Shown one piece after another: positions 1-7,785 of a DNA stretch of 64,000 nt; the stretch's first letter is position 1, and every line of letters starts with the position of its first letter. The stretch covers positions 2,728,001 through 2,792,000 of the forward strand of contig NZ_CP061170.1 of the NCBI RefSeq assembly GCF_011751745.2, written 5' to 3'. The notes under the pieces were generated by a model, which ran no database searches, was not told the DNA's origin, and saw only the letters and a list, made by a program, of their open reading frames with translations. A program made the translations under genes and the position numbers. The stretch comes from Paramicrobacterium fandaimingii (GTDB lineage Bacteria; Actinomycetota; Actinomycetes; Actinomycetales; Microbacteriaceae).

Positions 1-44
1 TTCGCCCGTTCCGGGATAGCACTGCCACAACGGAGGATTTTGAC

Positions 45-944
45 ATGAGTTCCGCCCTACCGCCCGTCACGATTGCGATGCCCGTATACAACGGCGAAGA
101 TTACATCGCCCGATCTCTTACCGCGATTCAAAACCAGGAGTATGGCGACTTCGAGCTGCTGATACGGGATAACGCTTCGTCAGATGGCACCGAGGAGATT
201 GCGAGAGAATTCGCCCTGTCAGACAGCAGAATTCGAGTGACTCGAAACGAGCAGAACATCGGAGGAGCACGTAACTCCAATGCGCTTCTCAACGATGCCG
301 CGGCACCGCTCATCATGTGGGCTTACCACGATGACGAGCCACATCCACTTCTCATAAAAGACTCTGTTGATCGACTCTCGGACGCAGGCCCGTCAGCCGT
401 TGTCGCATACCCGCGCGTGAACCTCATCGACGAGAACAGCAACATTGTCGGGCAACACGAAGACGGCGATCTCGATCTTGGTCAATCATCCGCGCACGAG
501 CGGATTCGCGTTTTGTTCCGACGCAAGGTCGCGCAGATTCAGTTCGGTCTAATGCGCACGAACGTCGTGAGAGAGTTCGGCGGCGTCTCAGTGTCCACAG
601 GCGGCGAATTCATCATGCCGGCCTCACTTGCCCTGCGCGGCCGCTGCCTGCTTTCCTCCACTGACGCCAAGCGGCTCTCGATACGGCAACATCTCGACCG
701 CAGCGGGGGGCACCGAAATTCCGAAGCCGCGTGGGTCGATCCAAGCCGCCCGAATGTGCCGTTCCCCTACTCGCGCAGCATCACCCTCATGCTGACAGCC
801 GTTGCGCGCGCGCCCCTGAGCATGTCAGAGCGTCGCCGCTGCTTTCGGGCTGTGCTCCAGAACTGGGTAGCACCGCAGCTCCGCTCTGTCGCTGGCGACG
901 TGGCACGACTCCCCTGGGATGCGGGCTGGATTACGCGGCACTAA
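45..944 (+). CDS. Family 2 glycosyltransferase
   Basis: Predicted cytoplasmic GT-A sugar transferase of the polysaccharide locus. The N-terminus (about residues 7-60) has the GT2 signature MPVYNGEDYIARSL followed by IRDNASSDGTEEI, and an acidic HDDE near residue 95 fits the metal-binding DXD site. The 299-residue length is normal for single-domain GT2 enzymes. The ATG at 45 has a GGAGG ribosome site 9 nt upstream. The donor and acceptor sugars cannot be read from sequence. Its upstream neighbours lie outside the window, so it may be the last gene of an operon or stand alone. Confidence 0.9.
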   Translation: MSSALPPVTIAMPVYNGEDYIARSLTAIQNQEYGDFELLIRDNASSDGTEEIAREFALSDSRIRVTRNEQNIGGARNSNALLNDAAAPLIMWAYHDDEPHPLLIKDSVDRLSDAGPSAVVAYPRVNLIDENSNIVGQHEDGDLDLGQSSAHERIRVLFRRKVAQIQFGLMRTNVVREFGGVSVSTGGEFIMPASLALRGRCLLSSTDAKRLSIRQHLDRSGGHRNSEAAWVDPSRPNVPFPYSRSITLMLTAVARAPLSMSERRRCFRAVLQNWVAPQLRSVAGDVARLPWDAGWITRH

Positions 945-1008
945 CGCTGCATCACAAAACTCGCGCGACAAGTCATATCACGAGCAAACTGCCCTGCCAC
1001 GTCAAAGA

Positions 1009-1021
1009 TGAGGATTCCTCA
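1009..1021. promoter_or_regulatory. TGAG-N5-CTCA palindrome, copy 1
   Basis: TGAG-GATTC-CTCA lies in the 189-nt gap before the GT4 gene at 1134. It is directly followed by CCC-N7-GGGG at 1022-1035. It is one of seven copies of the same spaced palindrome found upstream of EPS and lasso genes. The operator role is inferred from recurrence and position; the regulator is unknown. Confidence 0.5.
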
Positions 1022-1079
1022 CCCTCGTATTGGGGCGTGCGCCGTCGTCTCCTCAAACGTAGTCTCGAATTATCTTACC

Positions 1080-1092
1080 TGAGCTTTCCTCA
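1080..1092. promoter_or_regulatory. TGAG-N5-CTCA palindrome, copy 2
   Basis: TGAG-CTTTC-CTCA, followed by CTTTTAGG, lies 71 bp (about seven helical turns) downstream of the copy at 1009 and 41 bp before the GTG start at 1134. The extended form resembles the site at 11861, with which it shares TGAGCT and CCTCACTT. Confidence 0.5.
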
Positions 1093-1133
1093 CTTTTAGG
1101 ATTCGCTCGGTTCGCGACTTCGAGAGGAACCCC

Positions 1134-2252
1134 GTGGCGGACATCGCTCTTGCCCATGACTACGTGACCCAACGTGGAGGCGCCGAGCGCGTGGCCCTGA
1201 CACTCACACGCGCTTTTCCCAAACTTCCTCTGCACACCACCTTGTACAACCCGAGCGGAACGTTTCCCGAGTTTGGTGCAATTGACGTCAAGCCGATGCC
1301 GATCAATCGATGGAAAATGCTTCGTGCACACCATCGCCTCGCGTTACCTTTTCTTAAGGGCGCCATCTCGCACTGCCGCGTCGACGCGGACGTGCTCGTC
1401 GCAAGCTCCAGCGGATGGGCTCATGGCATCCAGACCACGGGTCGCAAGGTTGTGTACTGTCACGCTCCAGCGCGCTGGCTCTACCAGACCGAACGGTATG
1501 CGGGATCCAATAACAGTCATGGCATACGCTCTCGTGCCATCGAGGCAGTCTCGGGGGTCGTTGGCCCCAATCTGCGCGCGTGGGATCAACAGGCCGCACA
1601 CACGGCTGATCGGTACATCGTGAACTCGACGATCATCAAGCGTGCCGTTGCCGAGGTCTATGGCATCGATGCGGAAGTGCTTCCGCCGCCACCGGCTCTG
1701 TCCGCCCTGACCGCGACTCCTCAACCGATCGCACGAATTGGGCAGCCGTTCGTGCTCTGCGTCGCGCGCCTACTGCCGTACAAGAACGTCGACACCGTCA
1801 TCGAAGCGATAGCGCAGATTCCTGACCTCGATCTTGTTGTGGTGGGAGAGGGGCCCGAGCGCAGGCGCCTCGAGTCGCTCATCTCACACACGGGGCGCAC
1901 CCACCTACTCGGAAGAGTCAGCGACGGCCAACTGCGCTGGCTTTATGAGAACAGCTCCGGGCTCGTCGCCGCGTCGTACGAGGACTTCGGACTCACCCCA
2001 CTCGAGGCCGCCAGTTTCGGGCGCCCCACAGCCGCGTTGCGCGACGGCGGCTACCTCGACACCATCGTCGAGAACGTCACAGGCGTGTTCTTTGAGCATC
2101 CCGATGTCGACTCCGTGGCATCCGCAGTCGAGGAGATGGTTCGACTTCCCTGGTCCACTCGGAGCATCATCAACCACTCCGAGTCATTCTCAGAGAGCCG
2201 GTTCGTTGCCCGCCTCCGTAATATCGTCGAGGAGGAGCTTGCTCACTGCTGA
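1134..2252 (+). CDS. Family 4 glycosyltransferase
   Basis: Retaining GT-B sugar transferase, 372 residues. An N-terminal acceptor domain begins ADIALAHDYVTQRGGAERV. The C-terminal Glycos_transf_1 domain (about 195-350) contains VARLLPYKNVDTVIEA, VVGEGPERRRLE and the E-x7-E region SYEDFGLTPLEAASFG. The start is GTG, with an AGAGGAAC ribosome site. It is preceded by two TGAG-N5-CTCA palindromes and overlaps the PAP2 gene downstream, so the two are probably co-transcribed. Specificity is unknown; the family resembles mannosyltransferases of EPS loci. Confidence 0.9.
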   Translation: MADIALAHDYVTQRGGAERVALTLTRAFPKLPLHTTLYNPSGTFPEFGAIDVKPMPINRWKMLRAHHRLALPFLKGAISHCRVDADVLVASSSGWAHGIQTTGRKVVYCHAPARWLYQTERYAGSNNSHGIRSRAIEAVSGVVGPNLRAWDQQAAHTADRYIVNSTIIKRAVAEVYGIDAEVLPPPPALSALTATPQPIARIGQPFVLCVARLLPYKNVDTVIEAIAQIPDLDLVVVGEGPERRRLESLISHTGRTHLLGRVSDGQLRWLYENSSGLVAASYEDFGLTPLEAASFGRPTAALRDGGYLDTIVENVTGVFFEHPDVDSVASAVEEMVRLPWSTRSIINHSESFSESRFVARLRNIVEEELAHC

Positions 2253-3078
2253 CGCACGATACAAGAGGTACAGTCACCTGCGAAGGGCCGGCGGTTGGAG
2301 CATCGCCTCAACTGTCGCCTTCGTCATGGTCTTCGTTGCCGCCGTACTGACGCCCGTCGGACAGTACACGGATGCATTCAGCTTCGGAGTCTTCGACTGG
2401 CTCCCGCCACTCGCGGACCTTCTCCTCTTACGTACCCGAGCTCTCACACCATACGTTCTCTGCGCTGCCGCCGTGGTTCTGGGCGTGGTCGGAGCCCGTC
2501 GGGGACTTCTGCTCGAAGCCGCGGTCGGCACGTGTGCAATCATCGGCGCGTTCGCCGCCAGCAGCATCCTGAAGTATTCCCTGCTCGAGCGCCCCTACTT
2601 TGGAGACTTCGGTTACACCGTCAATACGTACCCGAGCGGACATGTCGCCGTGAGCACGCTTGCCGCCATCATGATCGTGCGGATGCTGCCAGGCAGCCGT
2701 GTTCGCGCAATAGTTCTCTGCCTGGTCGTGGCCGCTGTCACTGCGATCGGCATTGCATCTGTCACAACCATGGCTCATCGTCCGAGCGACGTGCTCGGCG
2801 GTCTCGCTCTTGCCGGAGTCATCGCACCCTGGGCAGCTCGCATGCGCGTTGCATCGCTGAGTCGATTCGGCTCTGTCGCCCATGGGCCAGGCGGCGCGGT
2901 CGCCGCCATCGCAGTGGCACTTACGGCATTGGCACCGCTCGCCGGAGCTGACGTCGGAACGATTGCCGTGTTTTCGACGGCAACACTGGCCACGACATGG
3001 CTTGTCATCTGGGTCGCGACGGCGAGTCCTGCTACGCCGCTTCGTCCCCAGAGAGGTACGCAGAAGCCTGAAGCGTGA
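2239..3078 (+). CDS. PAP2-family membrane phosphatase
   Basis: Integral membrane phosphatase of the PAP2/undecaprenyl-diphosphate type, probably recycling or dephosphorylating the lipid carrier used in polysaccharide assembly. The three PAP2 motifs are present: KYSLLERP, PSGH, and the late motif TTMAHRPSDVLGG. There are about six hydrophobic segments. No ATG precedes the first membrane segment. The best start is TTG at 2239, overlapping the preceding GT4 by 14 nt, with GGAGG close upstream; CTG at 2278 is an alternative. The 3' end overlaps the convergent ABC transporter by 47 nt. Confidence 0.8.
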   Translation: MLTADARYKRYSHLRRAGGWSIASTVAFVMVFVAAVLTPVGQYTDAFSFGVFDWLPPLADLLLLRTRALTPYVLCAAAVVLGVVGARRGLLLEAAVGTCAIIGAFAASSILKYSLLERPYFGDFGYTVNTYPSGHVAVSTLAAIMIVRMLPGSRVRAIVLCLVVAAVTAIGIASVTTMAHRPSDVLGGLALAGVIAPWAARMRVASLSRFGSVAHGPGGAVAAIAVALTALAPLAGADVGTIAVFSTATLATTWLVIWVATASPATPLRPQRGTQKPEA

Positions 3079-4864
3079 ACAATTCTGCGTAGGTTCCGCG
3101 ACGTCGCATCAGTTCGTCGTGCGTCCCCATTTCAACCACGCTTCCGTTGTCCATTACATAGATGCGGTCAGCGTTGCGCACCGTAGAGAAGCGATGGGAG
3201 ATCACGAGCGCGGAGCGCCCGTCAAGTGTGCGGCGAAGCGATGAGAAGAGTTCATACTCAGCTCTCGGGTCAAGCGCCGACGAAGGTTCGTCGAGCACGA
3301 CGAGTCGTGCATCGCGGTAGAAAGCACGAGCAATTGCCACCCTCTGCCATTGCCCGCCGGAGAGATCGCGTCCTCCCTCGAACAGTCGTGTGAGCGGAGT
3401 GTCGTAGCCCTCGGGAAGCGACTCGAGGAAGCCCTCAGCGCCGGCAGCCTCCGCCGCCTCACGCACACGTTGCTCATCTGCAGCGCTTTCCGGGCGGCCG
3501 AATGCAATGTTCGACGTCCCATCCATTGCATAGCGCACAAAATCCTGAAAGATGACAGCAGTGCTGGCGCGCACAGCGCCTGGTGGCAACAATGTCGTGC
3601 TCGTGCCATCCCATGAGATCACTCCCTGATCGAGCGGATAAAGGCCAGCGATCAACTTTGCCAGGGTTGTCTTTCCTGAGCCGTTCTCGCCGACGATGGC
3701 GACGACCTCCCCTTTTTCAATTCGAAGATCGACATCCTTGACAGCGGCAGCTTCACGGCCTGGATAGGTGAAGCTCGCGCCGTCGACCCGGATTTCCTCG
3801 AAATCGAGTTCTGTACCGACAACGTCCGCCTCTGAGTTGCTTGGGGTCAGATCGATGAACTCCCGAAGGTCATCGATGAACAGTCCTGATTCGAAAATCG
3901 ATTGGATGCTCCCCGAGAGTCCTTGAATCTGCGTCGCGAGCATGCGCACTGCAACAAGCGCTGCCCCAGCGGACGCAATATCCAATCCACCGGTGGAGAT
4001 GAGCCACACGAGCACCAGCAAGGTTGCGCCGAGCACTAGTGCCGCGGTCAGCTGGCCAATCACACTGTACGTCGCTCGTTTACGCAAGTGGGAGCGCAAG
4101 TCTGCGAGATAGGTTCCGTAGAGTCGGTCGAAGCGCTCCCTGAGCGTGCGAGCGAGACCGAACGCCCGAATCTCCTTCGCCTCATCGCGGCCCGTGAGCA
4201 GAATAGATGTATAGGTTCTCTGACGAAGAGGCTGCGTCTGCGCCACGTTGAACGCGAACTCAAGCCGGCTCTCACGTCGGCTCGTTATCACAATAGGAAG
4301 ACCGCTGAGCAGCAGCAGAGGCAGAAGCAGAGGGTTGAACGTCGCAAGGGTAATCGCGAGTCCTGCTCCAGCAGCGGCCGTACCGACGACGCCGATGACC
4401 CCATTCGTGACTTGAAAGGGCCGCGTCAATGCGCTCGAGCGCACACGTTCGAGTCGATCGAAGAACTCCGGTGACTCGAAGCGACGCAGCCCCACGCCCG
4501 TTGACACGTCAAGAAGCCGCTGCCACATGGCCCGCGCGACGGTTTCACCGACGTAGCGACCCAGAGACCCCTGAATGGAGCCATTAACAGCAGTGGCCGC
4601 CGTCAGGAGTGCGAGCGTGACGACGGCGAGCACGAGCGAGGCGATCGATGCCGTCGGCGACCCCAAACCCAGGATGCCGCTAAGGACCCACTGCACGGTG
4701 AGTACCTGCGCAGCCAGGAGTCCTGCACCAGCGAGCTGAAGAACGATCAGCCACACGAATGGACCCCGTGCGGCCGACCACACGAGGGAAAGACTGAAGG
4801 CGATGAGCCTATAAAGTCTGCCGACGCTTTTGCGCGCCCTTGGCTGCTGTATTCCGTTCGCCAC
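3032..4864 (-). CDS. ABC exporter (fused permease-ATPase), lasso D candidate
   Basis: A 610-residue half-transporter with an N-terminal six-helix exporter domain (about 15-330) and a C-terminal ATPase (about 345-600). The ATPase shows Walker A GENGSGKTTL, signature LSGGQWQRVAIARA, Walker B LVVLDEPSSALD and switch His in ISHR. It acts in the membrane, probably as a homodimer. It starts divergently 188 bp from the lasso precursor, which is the usual setting for the lasso exporter/immunity protein (D). A role in EPS export is less likely because flippase and polymerase genes are present. The start is GTG at 4864 without a clear ribosome site. Confidence 0.85.
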   Translation of the reverse strand: MANGIQQPRARKSVGRLYRLIAFSLSLVWSAARGPFVWLIVLQLAGAGLLAAQVLTVQWVLSGILGLGSPTASIASLVLAVVTLALLTAATAVNGSIQGSLGRYVGETVARAMWQRLLDVSTGVGLRRFESPEFFDRLERVRSSALTRPFQVTNGVIGVVGTAAAGAGLAITLATFNPLLLPLLLLSGLPIVITSRRESRLEFAFNVAQTQPLRQRTYTSILLTGRDEAKEIRAFGLARTLRERFDRLYGTYLADLRSHLRKRATYSVIGQLTAALVLGATLLVLVWLISTGGLDIASAGAALVAVRMLATQIQGLSGSIQSIFESGLFIDDLREFIDLTPSNSEADVVGTELDFEEIRVDGASFTYPGREAAAVKDVDLRIEKGEVVAIVGENGSGKTTLAKLIAGLYPLDQGVISWDGTSTTLLPPGAVRASTAVIFQDFVRYAMDGTSNIAFGRPESAADEQRVREAAEAAGAEGFLESLPEGYDTPLTRLFEGGRDLSGGQWQRVAIARAFYRDARLVVLDEPSSALDPRAEYELFSSLRRTLDGRSALVISHRFSTVRNADRIYVMDNGSVVEMGTHDELMRRRGTYAELFTLQASAYLSGDEAA

Positions 4865-4966
4865 ATGGCGAGCATAACCACGTGACGCGCCTTAACCCGA
4901 GGGCCAAGGGCGCATTCACCACCCCCAATTCGAGGGTTCTTCACGTTTTTGTCGTGTTTTTTATTG

Positions 4967-4979
4967 TGAGCGATTCTCA
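4967..4979. promoter_or_regulatory. TGAG-N5-CTCA palindrome in the lasso promoter region
   Basis: TGAG-CGATT-CTCA followed by GCTTTGC lies in the divergent region between the ABC exporter and the lasso precursor, 74 bp before the precursor start. The tail closely matches the copy at 16314 (CTCAGCTTAGC). It implies co-regulation of the lasso genes with the EPS genes. A weaker C-rich/G-rich pair (CCCCC-N7-GGG) lies at 4922-4936. Confidence 0.5.
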
Positions 4980-4985
4980 GCTTTG

Positions 4986-5000
4986 CTACCGTCAGGGTAG
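4986..5000. promoter_or_regulatory. CTACC-N5-GGTAG inverted repeat in the lasso leader
   Basis: A perfect 5-bp inverted repeat (CTACC GTCAG GGTAG) lies 7 bp after the TGAG-N5-CTCA site and 53 bp before the lasso precursor. It could be a second operator half or a small RNA hairpin near the transcript start. I cannot distinguish these. Confidence 0.3.
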
Positions 5001-5052
5001 TCCCGCTGAAAACTTCTTTGCGGGTCGAGATAACCGTAAGGAAGTGATTGAA

Positions 5053-5190
5053 ATGGCATACGAGTCACCACGAATTAGCGAAGTCGGACGTTTCTCCAGT
5101 GTTACCCGCGGCTCATGGAAACCGGGTAGTGAGCGGGACAACAGCAACTGGTGGGACTGGTTCGGCGACCCGCCCAAGGGATCTCGCTAA
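5053..5190 (+). CDS. Lasso peptide precursor (A)
   Basis: A 45-residue precursor. The leader (residues 1-19, MAYESPRISEVGRFSSVTR) carries the actinobacterial lasso recognition pattern Y3-x2-P6-x-I8-x3-G12 and Thr18 at position -2 of the cleavage site. The predicted 26-residue core begins GSWKPGSE and ends DPPKGSR. Gly1 and Glu8 would form an 8-residue macrolactam ring. Trp14, Trp15, Trp17 and Phe18 of the core are bulky candidates for locking the tail. The penultimate core residue is Ser25, a possible target of the kinase encoded at 6856. The ribosome site AAGGAAG (5038-5044) supports this ATG; longer in-frame versions would start inside the promoter region. Confidence 0.88.
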   Translation: MAYESPRISEVGRFSSVTRGSWKPGSERDNSNWWDWFGDPPKGSR

Positions 5191-5250
5191 CACAGCAAGC
5201 GGGCAGCGGGCGGCAGAGTTGCCGTCCGCTGCGCACGTGATTGGTACACA

Positions 5251-6411
5251 ATGGACACTTTCGATCGCCTCACTCGCTCCGAGCAAACTCTCGGCATGCC
5301 TGAAGCGGCAACTCCGCCGCGTTCGGGGATCCCCCGGCGTGAGGGATCGGCCGAATCGCCGGTAGACGCGCTGAAAGCAATTATCGGTCCGCTGGTGTCG
5401 GGGCGAACCACGTACGTGCTCTTCTCTGGAGGTCGCGATTCATCCGCGGTTCTCGCTGTGGCGACGCGCGTCGCGCGAGAACTCGGGGCAGACGACCCGA
5501 TCCCTCTCATTGGTCGGCACAACGACGCTCCCGACTCAAACGAGACTGAATGGCAAGATCTCGTGCTCTCACATCTGAAGCTGACACAGACGATAGTTCG
5601 ACGGTTCACCGGAGAGCAGTCACTGCTCAGTTCGCGGAGCGAAGAGAGCCTCCGGAGCACTGGCCTCCTCTGGCCGCCGAGTTTGCATGTCCAGGCCGCA
5701 TACGTGGACGATCTCCCTCTCGGCAACGTGCTCAGCGGCGAGGGGGGAGACTTCGTCATCGGCCCTCGGCGAATCTCGCGGACCGCAGATGCCATTCGTG
5801 CTCGGCGTCCACGCGAAACTCTGCGCGCAGCCTACGGCGCACTTGCCGTGTCCCGCTGGCGCCGCACAGCGGCCGACAACCTGCAGATAGCCTCGCCGTG
5901 GCTGACGCCAGAGGGCCGGACGATGCTCACTGATGTCATTCAGCGCATGACGCCAGAGCCGCTGAGCTGGTCTGCGGGCCTTCGGTCAATGAGTGAATCG
6001 CGCCCCGCGCGCATGGCAAACACAAACTTTCGCGGAGTCTTCGATGTCGCCGGTTTTCATTGCGAGAATCCGCTTGAGCACCCGAGATTCGTCTCGGCGC
6101 TCTCAGCCACGGCGCATTACTGGGGGCCGGGAAATCGGACTCAGATGATGCGCTCGCTGTTCGGGAATCTGTTGCCGGATCGTGTCTTGTCGCGGCAGAC
6201 GAAGGCCTCATTCAACGACGTGCGCTGGACGCACAGAGAACGGGACTTCGCCCGAGAGTGGAGCGGCAACGGAGTCGATTCGCGGTTCATTGATCATGAC
6301 AAGTTGCGTGACGCGTGGCTCTCGGACATTCCCCCCGTTCTTTCAGATGTGCATCTGCACGCGGCATGGCTCAGCGACAACAACATTCCGAGCGTGCCTC
6401 ATGTCGCTTAG
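5251..6411 (+). CDS. Lasso macrolactam synthetase (C), glutaminase domain absent
   Basis: Asparagine-synthetase-like ATP-dependent enzyme predicted to adenylate the Glu8 side chain and close the ring onto Gly1. The PP-loop LFSGGRDSSAV (about residue 58) and LSGEGGDFVIGPRR (about 165) are clear. The C-terminal LPDRVLSRQTKASFNDV motif is typical of lasso cyclases. It has 386 residues, whereas family members are usually 500-650 with an N-terminal class II glutamine-amidotransferase-like domain; here about 50 unrelated residues precede the PP-loop. The ATG lies 60 nt after the precursor stop, and no upstream frame restores the missing domain. It overlaps the B2 gene by 11 nt. Confidence 0.85.
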   Translation: MDTFDRLTRSEQTLGMPEAATPPRSGIPRREGSAESPVDALKAIIGPLVSGRTTYVLFSGGRDSSAVLAVATRVARELGADDPIPLIGRHNDAPDSNETEWQDLVLSHLKLTQTIVRRFTGEQSLLSSRSEESLRSTGLLWPPSLHVQAAYVDDLPLGNVLSGEGGDFVIGPRRISRTADAIRARRPRETLRAAYGALAVSRWRRTAADNLQIASPWLTPEGRTMLTDVIQRMTPEPLSWSAGLRSMSESRPARMANTNFRGVFDVAGFHCENPLEHPRFVSALSATAHYWGPGNRTQMMRSLFGNLLPDRVLSRQTKASFNDVRWTHRERDFAREWSGNGVDSRFIDHDKLRDAWLSDIPPVLSDVHLHAAWLSDNNIPSVPHVA

Positions 6412-6859
6412 ATATCGCGTGCGCACGGTGCTCGCGTATCCTCCGCGACGATGGGCAGATCTCGTCGAGGCCGTGGCCGTCGCGATTCGCGTCGAGTCCG
6501 CCCTGCGACGGGGCGGCGTCGCCCGGGCGGCCCGTGTCGGTCATGTGCACGTACTCATGGACGGCATTGCGGCACCGACTGCGCCCCTCGCGGAGGTAAA
6601 CCTCACGCCGCGCGAACGGGAGAAGCTCGACACCGCTTGGCGTCTGCTTCGGCAGCCTCCGTTTAATGGCACCTGTCTTCGCCGGGCGATTGTCGGCGGC
6701 CACTTTCTGCGTGACCGCACCCCGATTCTGCGCATCGGAGTATCGAAAGAAAACGGAGTCGTTGCCGCTCACGCGTGGGTTGAAATCGACGGGGTCAGTC
6801 TCGACCCCGACGGCTCCGAGCGCTTTTCTGTGTTGACGGCGCCGACGAAGGGATCATGA
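6401..6859 (+). CDS. Lasso leader peptidase (B2)
   Basis: Stand-alone transglutaminase-like cysteine protease of the lasso B2 family (152 residues), predicted to remove the 19-residue leader with an RRE partner (B1). The catalytic Cys92 (in FNGTCLRRA), His124 and Asp130 (in AHAWVEIDG) form the expected triad. Its N-terminal half is short and contains no RRE domain, so a separate B1 protein is needed; the PqqD-like gene at 11928 is the only candidate here. The ATG at 6401 overlaps the cyclase gene, and the stop overlaps the kinase start (ATGA). Confidence 0.87.
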   Translation: MSLRYRVRTVLAYPPRRWADLVEAVAVAIRVESALRRGGVARAARVGHVHVLMDGIAAPTAPLAEVNLTPREREKLDTAWRLLRQPPFNGTCLRRAIVGGHFLRDRTPILRIGVSKENGVVAAHAWVEIDGVSLDPDGSERFSVLTAPTKGS

Positions 6860-7785
6860 TGAGCCAGACCATGCTCTATGGGCTAGGAATCGAAACTGAC
6901 TTCGACCTCCACGACGCCGGAGCGTCCGATCTCGAGAAGACGGACGTGCGGGTGCGAACCGGACCAGACCTTCAGACGAATGTGCCCCAGCCGTCGGGCG
7001 AACGACTCCTCGATTTCGAAACGAACGAGCCTTGGTACACGCTTGTCAGAACAGCACAGGGGGACTTGCACTTTCGGGTGCACGGCGTCTGCGACTATCT
7101 GATCTCATCCGATTTCAGAGACGTCGAGCTTCGCATGAATGCTGGCGTGGAACGTGGCATGGACGGCGTGATGACTGTGGGTGCTTTAGTGTCGCTCCTG
7201 TTATACCTCAAGGGCACCTCCGTGTTTCACGGCAGCGCCGTCGACGTAGGCGGGCGAGGCATTGCCTTCGTGGGGCACTCCGGGCAGGGCAAGACGACGA
7301 TGGCGACGCTGTTCTGCGCTGAGGGGGCATCCGTCATCACCGACGACGTTCTCGTTGTCGACAGCGCCCAGATGCGCCCGCGCATTCGTCGAGGCTCACG
7401 CGAACTGCGACTCCGCTCAGGGATCGAGGAGCTCGCCGATCGAGCCGCGGGTGGCGCTTTTCGCGTGAGCGCAGATGCCCGTCGGGTGATCGCCCCGCGC
7501 CACTCCGACGCTGCAGACGTGCCGCTCCACGCCATTGTGGTTCCGACTCCGACGCGAGATGGCTCGCCCATGCGCTTCGAGCGACTCGGAGAAAAAGACG
7601 CACTTCTCGCCCTACTTGGCTTTCCGCGGCTCATGGGCTGGCGTGACCAGAGCGTGCTCTCACGCGTTTTCAAGGATGCCTCAGTGCTTGCCGCACGCGT
7701 TCCTGTACTTCTCGGTCATATTCCCTGGGGCCCCCCGTTTCCCGAGGGAATAACAACGGCGTTGCTCACCACGGTGGACGCATGA
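6856..7785 (+). CDS. HPr-kinase-like protein, lasso peptide kinase candidate
   Basis: A 309-residue protein whose C-terminal half resembles HPr serine kinase/phosphorylase. It has HGSAV (125-129), P-loop GHSGQGKTT (140-148) and an acidic DDVLVVD stretch (163-169). Such kinases in lasso clusters (paeninodin type) phosphorylate a serine at the precursor C-terminus. Here the core ends in Ser-Arg, so the target would be the penultimate Ser or would need prior trimming. There is no PTS or HPr gene nearby. It is coupled by ATGA to B2 upstream and to the nucleotidyltransferase downstream. Confidence 0.78.
   Translation: MMSQTMLYGLGIETDFDLHDAGASDLEKTDVRVRTGPDLQTNVPQPSGERLLDFETNEPWYTLVRTAQGDLHFRVHGVCDYLISSDFRDVELRMNAGVERGMDGVMTVGALVSLLLYLKGTSVFHGSAVDVGGRGIAFVGHSGQGKTTMATLFCAEGASVITDDVLVVDSAQMRPRIRRGSRELRLRSGIEELADRAAGGAFRVSADARRVIAPRHSDAADVPLHAIVVPTPTRDGSPMRFERLGEKDALLALLGFPRLMGWRDQSVLSRVFKDASVLAARVPVLLGHIPWGPPFPEGITTALLTTVDA

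Noticed and set aside
6856..7785. Genuine HPr kinase/phosphorylase of sugar transport
   Set aside because: No PTS genes nearby, N-terminal half unlike HprK, and position inside a lasso operon.
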